A DNA stretch of 24,132 nt from JANPCX01 sp046049865 (GCA_046049865.1 JBJOQO010000050.1:1-24132); one strand, 5' to 3'; numbered from the stretch's first letter, positions 1 to 6,822 are shown. Notes: generated by a model from the letters alone, not told the origin. Program-made: numbers and translations.

Positions 1-126
1 CAGATGCGGGTGAGAAGAGAACCAGTCTTTCATTGACTGAACCGGGGTTTTGCTTTTCAAGGCAGATTGAGGGAATTGGTGGTTGTACAGGGTGACGTAG
101 CGCAACAAGGTTTGCTGCAAGTCTAG
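1..126 (-). pseudogene. 3' remnant of an IS481-type transposase gene
   Basis: Read on the minus strand, the first 126 bases give 42 codons with no stop. They contain the motif series RYVTLYNHQFPQSAL, then KSKTPVQ, then MKDW, which is the characteristic C-terminal end of IS481/IS3-type integrase-core transposases. The natural C-terminus lies beyond the window edge. The upstream (N-terminal) side is cut exactly at the CTAG target site of the IS5 element that starts at 127. The sequence after the right end of that element does not resume the reading frame, so the 5' part of this gene is missing rather than just displaced. The motif match is from memory of the family; no search was made. An N-terminal fragment elsewhere in the genome would fit a rearrangement. 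Confidence 0.72.
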
Positions 127-142
127 GGAAGGTCTGCATAAA
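127..142 (+). repeat. Left terminal inverted repeat of the IS5-family element
   Basis: Sequence GGAAGGTCTGCATAAA, preceded by the target tetranucleotide CTAG at 123-126. It pairs with 1290-1305. Confidence 0.85.
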
Positions 143-194
143 TACCAAGCAAACCTGCTTGCCGGGAAGGCGAAGGATTGCGACGATATAGGCC

Positions 195-1157
195 ATGAAG
201 CAGCACAGCCTGGGACTGGGACAGACGAGCAAACGAACGCGCAGGCGGGAGTTTCTGGAGGAAATGGAGCGAGTAGTGCCGTGGTCGGACGTGGTGGCGC
301 TGGTGGCGCCGTACATGCCCGAAGGCAAACGAGGGCGACCGCCATTTGCAGTGGAGGTCATGCTGCGCATCCACTTCATGCAGCAGTGGTTCACGCTGAG
401 CGACCCGGCGATGGAAGAGGCGCTGCATGACGTGCCGCTGTTTCGGGAGTTCGCGGGTGTTGAAGGCTGGGACGAGAGGCTGCCCGACGAGTCCACCATC
501 TTGCGGTTCCGGCACGTGCTGGAGAAGCACAAGCTGGCAGCCCAGATTCTGCAGACCATCAACGATCTGCTCAGCCACAAGGGTTTGCTGCTCAAGAGTG
601 GCACGGTGGTGGACGCCACACTGATTGCGGCGCCCAGCTCCACCAAGAACGCTGCTGGAGAACGCGACCCCGAGATGAAGCAAAGCCGCAAAGGCCAGCA
701 GTGGTACTTCGGCATGAAGTGCCACATCGGCGTGGACGCCGAGTCTGGGCTGGTTCACACCGTGCGCGGCACGAGCGGCCACGTCAATGATGTGATCGAA
801 GCCAACAGCTTGCTGCATGGGCAAGAGAGCGACGTGTTTGCCGATGCCGGCTACCAGGGTGCTGGCAAACGGCCTGATGCCCAACCGGGTGTGAATTGGC
901 ACATCGCCATGCGGCCAGGCAAGCGCAAGACGCTGGACCTGAGCAGCCCGCTGGCGGCGATGATCGCGAAGGTGGAGAAGATCAAGGCCAGCATCCGGGC
1001 CAAGGTGGAGCACCCGTTCCGGGTGATCAAACGCCAGTTCGGGCATGTCAAGGTGCGCTATCGAGGTTTGGCCAAGAACACGGCGCAACTGCACACGCTG
1101 TTTGCTCTGGCCAACCTGTGGCTAGTGCGCAGGCAGTTGCTGGCGGAGCAGGCATGA
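195..1157 (+). CDS. IS5-family transposase (DDE)
   Basis: Catalyses cut-and-paste movement of the IS element that encodes it. The 320-residue length is typical for IS5-group transposases. The N-terminal part has the IS5 DUF772-type region, including RGRPPF near residues 47-51 and LRIHFMQQWF near 57-66. The DDE catalytic triad can be assigned to D140 (in GTVVDATLI), D217 (in VFADAGYQG) and E272 (in KVEHPFRVIKRQFG), the last with the usual YREK-like spacing of basic residues. No stop or frameshift interrupts the gene, so it may be active. The ATG at 195 is 68 bp inside the left inverted repeat, a normal spacing. Confidence is high for the family; the exact IS name is not known. Confidence 0.95.
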   Translation: MKQHSLGLGQTSKRTRRREFLEEMERVVPWSDVVALVAPYMPEGKRGRPPFAVEVMLRIHFMQQWFTLSDPAMEEALHDVPLFREFAGVEGWDERLPDESTILRFRHVLEKHKLAAQILQTINDLLSHKGLLLKSGTVVDATLIAAPSSTKNAAGERDPEMKQSRKGQQWYFGMKCHIGVDAESGLVHTVRGTSGHVNDVIEANSLLHGQESDVFADAGYQGAGKRPDAQPGVNWHIAMRPGKRKTLDLSSPLAAMIAKVEKIKASIRAKVEHPFRVIKRQFGHVKVRYRGLAKNTAQLHTLFALANLWLVRRQLLAEQA

Positions 1158-1289
1158 GTGCGCCTGCCGCACAGCGAATCGGACGCTGCCACGGCCCAAA
1201 CGGGTGGCTACAGCGACGGATCCGGTTGTTTGACGCATCGGATCGGTCAATTCACTGCGCTCTCAGTGATCTGCCACTTGGCCAGGCGC

Positions 1290-1305
1290 TTTGTGCAGAG
1301 CATCC
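1290..1305 (-). repeat. Right terminal inverted repeat of the IS5-family element
   Basis: Read on the minus strand this is GGATGCTCTGCACAAA, matching the left end at 13 of 16 positions. It is followed by CTAA at 1306-1309, one base different from the CTAG beside the left end. Confidence 0.85.
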
Positions 1306-1348
1306 CTAACATTCGCAGCCACTGAACCGAGAATCAAGGACACGCCCC

Positions 1349-2938
1349 ATGGCCACGCTGGAGCAAATTCACATGCCTCGCACGCAGGCGGTCAAACCCC
1401 ACGTAATTTTTTTGCACGGACTGGGGGGCGACGCGCGCAGTACCTGGATGCACAACCCCGCTGACCATGCCACGCTGTGGCCCCTGTGGCTGGGGGAAAA
1501 ATGTGACTGTCCTGTCTGGCTGATGGGCTACGACGCGGCCCTGTCAGCGTGGAGCGAAGAGGCCATGCCGCTGGAAATGCAGGCCACTGCCGTGCTCGAT
1601 AAATGGCTCAACGAGCCCTTGCTGCGCGACCAGCCCGTGGTGCTGGTGGGACACAGTTTGGGGGGCTTGGTCATCAAGGCGGCTTTGTCTACCGCCGCCA
1701 TGCCGGGCATGGCCCGCCTGCGGCCTGTACTGGAACAGGTCAAGGGCGTGGTTTTTGTGGCCACGCCGCACTTCGGTGCCGAGTTGGCCACCCTGGCCCG
1801 GCTGCTCAAAAACATTTTGCGTACCAATGAACAGGTCGGCGATTTGCGGGCGCACAACCCCGAACTCCAGCGCCACAACGCCACTTTTCGGGGGCTGCTG
1901 GAAGAACACGGCTGGAGTGTGCGCATCTTCAGCGAAACCCGCGCCGTGCGCTACCGAACCCGCTGGTTTTCTATTCCCTGGGGCGTGCGGGTGGTCAACA
2001 GCACCAGCAGCGACCCCAGCGTGCCGGGTGAAATTCCCGTCCAACTGCAAGAAGACCACCTGTCCATCTGCAAACCCAAAGACGAGCAAGCACAGATTTT
2101 CACCTCGATGGTGGGTTTTCTCAGGGACCTGCAGGTCAAGCTGGGCGTTCAATCCAAGCCGTCGGCTACCACCGCGATACCAGCGCCAAACGACACGCAC
2201 ATCAACGCCAATACGCCTCGTGATGCAGCAGATCCCGTGAAAACGGAGCTGGCTTTTGCCACGTGGGGGTTGCACGACAGCGACGCAACTGTGGTGGCGG
2301 CTGTTTGCATCGTCACTGACGACGTAGTCAGCTTGGCGCAAGAGATTTCCGACAGCAAAGAGCGTGTTTTACGCGACCCGCTGCTGCCTGCCTCAGCCAG
2401 GCAGCGCCTGCGCCAAGCAGATGTCGCCACGTTGGCAGCAGACGAAGCGTCGCGCGGACGCATGCTGAACGCTTTGGCCACCCTGAGCTTTTCCGCCTAC
2501 CTGTATTTCAGCGCGCGTGACGCTTGGGCTGCTCTGCCTGCGGATCAAGCCCACCAATACATGATGGTGCAACCCCTGCTGCACCGTTTGCTCCATCAAA
2601 ACTCAGCCCTCACCAAGGCCAGCGGCAGCGAGCCGGGGTTTGACGTTGCGCTTGCGACGGCCACTCGGCGTGCGCGGGAATCGTCCAACACCCAACCCGC
2701 CAGTGTGGCGTTGGCTGCACCCAACGATGCCCACCACCGTTTACTGCAGGAGCTGGCCCGCTGGACGGCACGCACAGGTGCTGACTACCTCGCGGCACCG
2801 CACGATGAACGGGCCTCGGTTCCTTTTGAACATTTGCGCATTCATTTGCGGTTCGCCAAAAACGTGGCCACGGGCGAGGTGCATACGCGCGGCAAAAATC
2901 CCTTGGGGGCGCCCACAAAATCCGCGCCACGTTTGTGA
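1349..2938 (+). CDS. SERAC1-like serine hydrolase with unknown C-terminal domain; possible retron-associated effector
   Basis: Residues about 15-265 are an alpha/beta hydrolase of the SERAC1/DUF676-like type. The oxyanion strand is FLHGLGG (21-27), the nucleophile elbow is GHSLGG with S103, and probable triad partners are D222 (STSSDPSVPG) and H237 (EDHLSICKP). Enzymes of this type act on lipid or other ester bonds; the substrate here is unknown. A proline/alanine linker (about 268-298) leads to a C-terminal domain (about 299-520) that I do not recognise with confidence. Its opening (TWGLHDSDATVVAAVCIV) and a later FSAYLYFSARD stretch faintly recall a degenerate DUF3800/RNase H-like fold, which is a weak inference. 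There is no signal peptide, so it is probably cytosolic. The start has AAGGA 8-9 bases upstream. The stop abuts the stop of the convergent retron RT. The IS5 element ends 43 bp upstream, so the original promoter may be lost. Confidence 0.85.
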   Translation: MATLEQIHMPRTQAVKPHVIFLHGLGGDARSTWMHNPADHATLWPLWLGEKCDCPVWLMGYDAALSAWSEEAMPLEMQATAVLDKWLNEPLLRDQPVVLVGHSLGGLVIKAALSTAAMPGMARLRPVLEQVKGVVFVATPHFGAELATLARLLKNILRTNEQVGDLRAHNPELQRHNATFRGLLEEHGWSVRIFSETRAVRYRTRWFSIPWGVRVVNSTSSDPSVPGEIPVQLQEDHLSICKPKDEQAQIFTSMVGFLRDLQVKLGVQSKPSATTAIPAPNDTHINANTPRDAADPVKTELAFATWGLHDSDATVVAAVCIVTDDVVSLAQEISDSKERVLRDPLLPASARQRLRQADVATLAADEASRGRMLNALATLSFSAYLYFSARDAWAALPADQAHQYMMVQPLLHRLLHQNSALTKASGSEPGFDVALATATRRARESSNTQPASVALAAPNDAHHRLLQELARWTARTGADYLAAPHDERASVPFEHLRIHLRFAKNVATGEVHTRGKNPLGAPTKSAPRL

Positions 2939-3928
2939 TCAATTCGACTCGTCGTGGTTGAAGGCGCTGCGCAACTGAAATGACTTTTGGCTGCCGACGC
3001 GGTACTGTTGCATCAGTTTTTTGGCCAAATCCGGTTCAATTGACTTCACGTACCGCAGCATGCCAGCCAGTCCCAAGGCTTCTTGAACGCCTGCTGCCCG
3101 CCCTCGGGGGGCTTGAGCGAAATGAGCGTCTACGCCAAACTTTTCAACGAAGTGCAAGACCAAACGCAGGCGCCGCTTCAAACGCCGAGGCAAACGCGCC
3201 TGCAGCGCATCGCCAACGTGCAAGCCCGTCACAAACTGCGCACGTCCACGGCGCTGCACATGGCAGTGGCCATCACGCAGTTTGAAACCATGCTGCTGTA
3301 ACACGGCCTGCACCGCCTCGCTGCGTGGTACCTCCTCACCTGAAAACGTCAGATCGTCGGCATAACGGGTGTAGATGCAGCGATGGGCCTCGGCCAGCGC
3401 CAGCAAGTCCATGTCCAGCGAACGGCAGACCAAATTGGCCAAGGCCGGTGCACAGCGCGTGCCCTGGCGCAGCAGCCCGTCGATGGTGCAAGCCCGGGCC
3501 AAGCAGTCGGCCACCTCAGGCGCTGCTCCCAAGGCAACAAAACCCCGCTGCACTTGCGCGGTGGTGATGGCATCAAAAAATCCCTCAATGTCACCATGCA
3601 GCACCCACCTTGCGCCCAAGTGTTGTTGGGCGTTGCTGCGAATCGAACGCCCTTGAACGAAACCTTGCACATGGGCGCCCAAAGGGGTCGCGGCCGTGAC
3701 CATCAGGGCGACAGCGCGGTGCAAGTCTGCCAACCACTGTTGGCGAGCTTTGTACACGAGCCGAAATTGCCCGGCGCGGCGTCGGCCGCGTTTGGGAATT
3801 TTCAACAACTGGTAGGCCTCGGCCTGTATGTTGGATCGCGCATAAGACTCGATCTTGGCAAGCCCAACCCCGGTGGCCCGTGCCAACGTGTCCAGATCAA
3901 GCAGGTCTGAGAAACGCGATGTGGTCAT
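2939..3928 (-). CDS. Retron-type reverse transcriptase
   Basis: Retron RTs copy part of their own RNA (msr-msd) into a branched RNA-DNA hybrid and, with an effector, form anti-phage systems. The 329-residue length suits a bare retron RT. Diagnostic features seen are NAQQH (99-103), matching the retron NAxxH signature; motif A DIEGFFD with D113; motif B QGTRCAPALANLV (155-167); the catalytic YADD (189-192) followed by LTFS; and VTG (233-235), the retron-specific triplet before the thumb. There is no maturase or endonuclease domain as in group II introns, and no variable/template repeat pair as in diversity-generating elements. Motif B has Ala-Pro where most relatives have Ser-Pro. The ATG at 3928 has no good ribosome binding site, and an in-frame stop lies a few codons upstream. 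The gene is convergent with the hydrolase, with zero bases between the stops. Confidence 0.92.
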   Translation of the reverse strand: MTTSRFSDLLDLDTLARATGVGLAKIESYARSNIQAEAYQLLKIPKRGRRRAGQFRLVYKARQQWLADLHRAVALMVTAATPLGAHVQGFVQGRSIRSNAQQHLGARWVLHGDIEGFFDAITTAQVQRGFVALGAAPEVADCLARACTIDGLLRQGTRCAPALANLVCRSLDMDLLALAEAHRCIYTRYADDLTFSGEEVPRSEAVQAVLQQHGFKLRDGHCHVQRRGRAQFVTGLHVGDALQARLPRRLKRRLRLVLHFVEKFGVDAHFAQAPRGRAAGVQEALGLAGMLRYVKSIEPDLAKKLMQQYRVGSQKSFQLRSAFNHDESN

Positions 3929-3961
3929 GGGCAGAGGCGGTCACGCAGTCGATGATCGGGT

Positions 3962-4050
3962 GGCGGCGATGGATGGTACGCTGTGAGGTCTCAAAAGACG
4001 GGCACGAACTCATGCCCACGGAAAATCCGGACCGGTCAACCATCGCCGCC
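3962..4050 (-). ncRNA. Candidate retron msr-msd RNA
   Basis: Lies immediately upstream of the RT on the same strand, where retron RNAs normally sit. A perfect 11-bp inverted repeat (GGCGGCGATGG at 4050-4040 on the RNA strand; CCATCGCCGCC at 3972-3962) would be the a1/a2 arms, ending 33 bases before the RT start. Right after a1 comes TTGACC, where a priming G could sit. Three stem-loops follow: 4029-4019 (stem CGGA/TCCG, loop TTT, a loop type common in msr), 4017-4000 (stem GGGCA/TGCCC plus two inner pairs) and 3999-3988 (stem GTCT/AGAC). The total of 89 nt is short for a retron RNA and no long msd hairpin is seen, so the DNA product would be small, or the element is reduced, or the ends differ. 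The arms and loops are seen; the role is inferred. Confidence 0.5.
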
Positions 4051-4089
4051 GAGACGGAGGTTAGCACTGCTCTTGAAGGCATCTAAACC

Positions 4090-4118
4090 GCCACCGGGAC
4101 GCAGAGCGTCCAAGTGGC
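4090..4118. other. Strong hairpin between the retron RNA and the Yip1 gene
   Basis: The arms are GCCAC-CG-GGACGC and GCGTCC-AA-GTGGC around the 3-base loop AGA: 11 base pairs with one 2x2 internal loop. There is no T-tract on either side, so it is not a standard terminator. It could be a 5'-leader structure of the Yip1-like gene, a leader element of the retron RNA on the other strand, or a barrier between the two units. Confidence 0.5.
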
Positions 4119-4119
4119 C

Positions 4120-4137
4120 CCAAAATTTTGGAGGGGG
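4120..4137 (+). promoter_or_regulatory. 12-bp palindrome overlapping the ribosome binding site of the Yip1-like gene
   Basis: CCAAAATTTTGG (4120-4131) is a perfect palindrome whose right end runs into GGAGGGGG (4130-4137), the ribosome binding site for the ATG at 4144. A protein bound to the DNA, or pairing in the RNA, could restrict expression. The strong site is also the reason to start the gene at 4144 rather than at the GTG at 4114, which lies inside the hairpin. Confidence 0.45.
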
Positions 4138-4143
4138 AATTTC

Positions 4144-4962
4144 ATGAACCTGATTCAACGCATCACCGACATCTTGCTCAAACCCAAAGACACTTGGCCC
4201 ACCATTGAGCAAGAGCCCGCTGATGTCGCCTCGATCTACAGCCGCTACTTGGTGTTTCTGGCGGCCATTCCCGCCGTAGCGGGTTTCATCGGTTTCTCCC
4301 TGGTCGGCATGAACGCGATGGGCATGAGCATTCGACTGCCCATTGGCATGGGCCTGGTGAACATGGTGGTCAGTTATGTGCTGTCCCTGGTGATGGTGTT
4401 TGTACTGGCCCTGATCGTGGACGCGCTGGCACCGAGTTTTGGCGGTAGCAAAAACCAGGTCAGCGCCTTGAAGGTGGTGGCTTACAGCTTCACGGCTGCG
4501 TTTGTCGGGGGTATTTTTTCGCTGTTGCCGTCGCTTGCGATATTGGGCGTGCTCGCTTCGCTGTATTCGATCTACCTGCTGTACACCGGTTTGCCGGTAT
4601 TGATGAAATGCCCGCCAGACAAATCCTTGGGCTACACCGCCGTGGTGGTTGTTTGTGGCATCGTGGCCGCTGTCATCGTCGGTGCGGTATCGGCTTTGTT
4701 CATGCCTAAACCCGGCATGCACATGGGCGGCATGCCAACGGGTGAAATCACCATCAATACACCCAAAGGCTCGGTGAAGCTGGATGCGCCCAAAATGAAA
4801 GAAGCTCAAAGCCGCATGGAAGACATTGGCAAACGTTTGCAAGCCGCGCAAGCCTCCGGCGACAAAGAAGCCACAGCCCAGGCCATGCGTGAGCTGATGG
4901 AGGTGATGGCCGCCTCGGGCTTGGCTGGCGCCGCCAGTGCGGCCATGCCCGGCAAACCCTGA
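4144..4962 (+). CDS. Yip1-family integral membrane protein
   Basis: A 272-residue inner-membrane protein. The N-terminus (NLIQRITDILLKPKDTWPTI) is the usual opening of bacterial Yip1-domain proteins. About five hydrophobic segments can be seen, near residues 34-55, 70-95, 108-128, 131-152 and 163-186. The remaining C-terminal 85 residues are hydrophilic: a Met/Gly-rich stretch (MPKPGMHMGGMP) followed by a charged, helix-prone segment (about 214-250) rich in Lys, Glu, Gln and Ala that could form a coiled coil. The function of bacterial members is not well defined. The ATG at 4144 was chosen for its strong GGAGGGGG site 6 bases upstream. oxyR follows after 35 bp on the same strand, so the two may be cotranscribed. 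Confidence 0.82.
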   Translation: MNLIQRITDILLKPKDTWPTIEQEPADVASIYSRYLVFLAAIPAVAGFIGFSLVGMNAMGMSIRLPIGMGLVNMVVSYVLSLVMVFVLALIVDALAPSFGGSKNQVSALKVVAYSFTAAFVGGIFSLLPSLAILGVLASLYSIYLLYTGLPVLMKCPPDKSLGYTAVVVVCGIVAAVIVGAVSALFMPKPGMHMGGMPTGEITINTPKGSVKLDAPKMKEAQSRMEDIGKRLQAAQASGDKEATAQAMRELMEVMAASGLAGAASAAMPGKP

Positions 4963-4997
4963 TCTCGGCCCGAAGTTTCAGCAGCAGGCACCACGCC

Positions 4998-5924
4998 ATG
5001 ACACTGACCGAGTTGCGCTACATCGTGGCAGTCGCCCGCGAACGGCATTTCGGTCGTGCTGCGGAGGCGTGTTTTGTCTCGCAACCCACATTGAGCGTGG
5101 CCATCAAAAAGCTGGAAGAGGAGTTGGACGTCAAACTCTTTGAGCGTGGGGCCAACGAGGTCAGTGTCACGCCCTTGGGCGAAGAAATCGTGCGCCAAGC
5201 CCAGCAAGTCATTGAACAAGCAGCGGCCATCAAAGAAATCGCCAAACGCGGCAAAGACCCGGTGGCCGGCCCGCTGCGCGTCGGTGTGATCTACACCATC
5301 GGCCCCTACCTGCTGCCCGACTTGGTGAAAAACACCATCGCCCGCGTGCCGCAAATGCCCCTCATCCTGCAGGAGAATTTCACCGCCCGTTTGCTCGACA
5401 TGCTGCGCACAGGCGAACTCGACTGCGCCATCATGGCCGAGCCCTTTCCTGACACCGGATTGGCTGTGGCGCCGCTCTACGACGAACCCTTCATGGTGGC
5501 CGTACCCACCACGCATGCCATGGCCCAGCTGAAGTCGGTCAGCGCAGAAGCGCTGAAGTTGGAAACCATGCTGCTGCTGGGCACCGGTCACTGCTTTCGT
5601 GACCATGTGCTGGAGGTTTGCCCGGAGTACGCCCGTTTCTCGAGCGACGCCGACGGCATCCGCAAAACCTTCGAAGGCTCGTCCCTGGAGACCATCAAAT
5701 ACATGGTCGCTTCGGGCATGGGCATCACCGTGGTGCCGCAGCTCAGTGTGCCGCTGGACATGACCACCTCGCCCCATGTGCGCTACATCCCCTTCAGTGG
5801 CGCGGCGCCCACCCGCCGCGTGGTGCTGGCCTGGCGGCGCACATTCACGCGCTACGAAGCGATTGCGGCGCTGCGCAATGCGGTTTATGCCTGTGAATTG
5901 CCGGGGGTGGCGCGTTTGTCGTGA
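4998..5924 (+). CDS. oxyR: OxyR, peroxide-sensing LysR-family regulator
   Basis: Activates antioxidant genes when oxidised by hydrogen peroxide. The 308-residue protein has an N-terminal winged helix-turn-helix (about 4-62; RHFGRAAEACFVSQPTLS is the recognition region) and a periplasmic-binding-like sensor domain (about 91-300). The two redox cysteines are C199 (GTGHCFRDH) and C208 (LEVCPEY). They have the same spacing and numbering as in E. coli OxyR, and T100, in the same region, also aligns. Together these separate it from a generic LysR protein. The SD before the ATG at 4998 is weak. Only 35 bp lie between it and the Yip1-like gene, so it probably lacks the usual self-controlled divergent promoter and may be read from upstream. 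dps, a classic OxyR target, lies 1.1 kb downstream. Confidence 0.93.
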   Translation: MTLTELRYIVAVARERHFGRAAEACFVSQPTLSVAIKKLEEELDVKLFERGANEVSVTPLGEEIVRQAQQVIEQAAAIKEIAKRGKDPVAGPLRVGVIYTIGPYLLPDLVKNTIARVPQMPLILQENFTARLLDMLRTGELDCAIMAEPFPDTGLAVAPLYDEPFMVAVPTTHAMAQLKSVSAEALKLETMLLLGTGHCFRDHVLEVCPEYARFSSDADGIRKTFEGSSLETIKYMVASGMGITVVPQLSVPLDMTTSPHVRYIPFSGAAPTRRVVLAWRRTFTRYEAIAALRNAVYACELPGVARLS

Positions 5925-5991
5925 CGCGGCAATGGTCGTGTCAGAGAAAGGCGGTCAGGGGCTTTTTTTTCCTCCAGGCTGCTTCTTCATT

Positions 5992-6822
5992 TCATCTACT
6001 CACCAACAGCTCGGTCTCCTGCGCCAAAGCGGCCGGGTCGAGCAAATGTTCGCTCAACCAGGCCAGGTCCACATGCTCATGGGCGACCAAATCGGGCTCC
6101 GCTTTGCTCAGCGCCTCATGGCCTGCTATCCCCTGATCCAGCGCATCAGCCAAGACCTCTGACAAATGCAACACCGCGCCGAGTGCCGAAAATGGTTTGG
6201 CTGACAAGGGATCGGCGGCGCACTGGAAACCATAGATCAATGGGGTGGGGAATTTCCAGCGCCGCGCCAGTTCTGCGGTGACCTCGCTGTGAGTGCAACC
6301 CAATCGCGTTTGCTCCCAACCGAAACGTGCGCCCGGCTCCGTGATCAGCCCCTCAACTTCCTGCACGGTTTTAGCATCCACTTGCAGCATCAACACCTGC
6401 CCGGTTCTGAGCATCAACCCTGCCAAGTACGCGATCTCCGTATCCAACAAGGCAGCGCGGGACAAAAGCACCGCGTAGTGGGCACAGGCCAGCCCGTGTT
6501 TCCAAAAGCGCTTGAGGTCCAAACCGGGCAGTGAAGGAAAGGCGCTTGCCATGCAAGCAGACAGGGCCAGATTGCGCAAGGTCACGGTGCCCAATGTGGC
6601 GGCCGCGTCGTTCAGGTTGGCCACGTTGTGGGCGGGGCTGTAGCGCGCGGAGTTAGCCAGTCTCAGCACCTTGGCCACCAAGGCGGGGTCTTTGCGCAGC
6701 ACCTGGGCCAAATCGTCCAGCGAGGCGTTGTCGTCGCCGAATGTGCGTATCAGCAGGCTGGCCACCTCCGGCATCACTGGCAAATTCACAGAACCTGAAA
6801 AATATCGATCAACGCTGCTCAT
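5992..6822 (-). CDS. HDOD-domain protein
   Basis: HDOD proteins are HD-related, non-enzymatic domains that occur in signalling and stress responses, often partnered with kinases or cyclic-di-GMP proteins. The 276-residue protein has the domain over about residues 12-200. LPVMPEVASLL near the start and LANSARYSPAHNVANL near 55-70 are typical, followed by ATLGTVTLRNLALS. The place where true HD enzymes carry the His-Asp pair reads LMLRTG (137-141), so metal catalysis is not expected. The start at 6822 was chosen because GAGGAGG lies 8 bases upstream; a longer frame to 6906 has no such site. The gene is convergent with oxyR (67 bp between stops) and divergent from dps (208 bp). No partner output domain is fused. 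Confidence 0.85.
   Translation of the reverse strand: MSSVDRYFSGSVNLPVMPEVASLLIRTFGDDNASLDDLAQVLRKDPALVAKVLRLANSARYSPAHNVANLNDAAATLGTVTLRNLALSACMASAFPSLPGLDLKRFWKHGLACAHYAVLLSRAALLDTEIAYLAGLMLRTGQVLMLQVDAKTVQEVEGLITEPGARFGWEQTRLGCTHSEVTAELARRWKFPTPLIYGFQCAADPLSAKPFSALGAVLHLSEVLADALDQGIAGHEALSKAEPDLVAHEHVDLAWLSEHLLDPAALAQETELLVSR

Larger units (their letters stand above)
127..1305 (+). mobile_element. IS5-family insertion sequence, complete
   Basis: A 1179-bp element with one transposase gene and terminal inverted repeats. The left end (127-142) and the reverse complement of the right end (1290-1305) agree at 13 of 16 positions; both begin GGA and share the core TCTGCA. The ends are flanked by CTAG (123-126) and CTAA (1306-1309). 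Both fit the YTAR target preference of IS5 elements, but they differ in the last base, so they are not an exact 4-bp duplication. Length, single open frame and ends match the IS5 group. The element separates a broken IS481-type transposase from the hydrolase/retron pair and lies only 43 bp from the hydrolase start, so it could influence that gene's transcription. Confidence 0.9.

Noticed and set aside
123..1094. 323-codon open frame antisense to the transposase gene
   Set aside because: It is a shadow of the high-GC transposase gene: no domain, rich in His, Leu and Arg, and it crosses the left end of the IS element.
2939..3928. RT as part of a diversity-generating element or group II intron
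   Set aside because: No maturase or endonuclease region, no intron structure, and no template/variable repeat pair seen; NAxxH and VTG point to a retron.
4114..4143. GTG at 4114 as the start of the Yip1-like gene
   Set aside because: It lies in a strong hairpin and has no ribosome binding site, while the ATG at 4144 follows GGAGGGGG and gives the usual family N-terminus.
5940..5975. T8 tract (5963-5970) between oxyR and the HDOD gene as an intrinsic terminator
   Set aside because: No stable stem directly precedes the T run on the plus strand; the nearest pairing is weak and misplaced.
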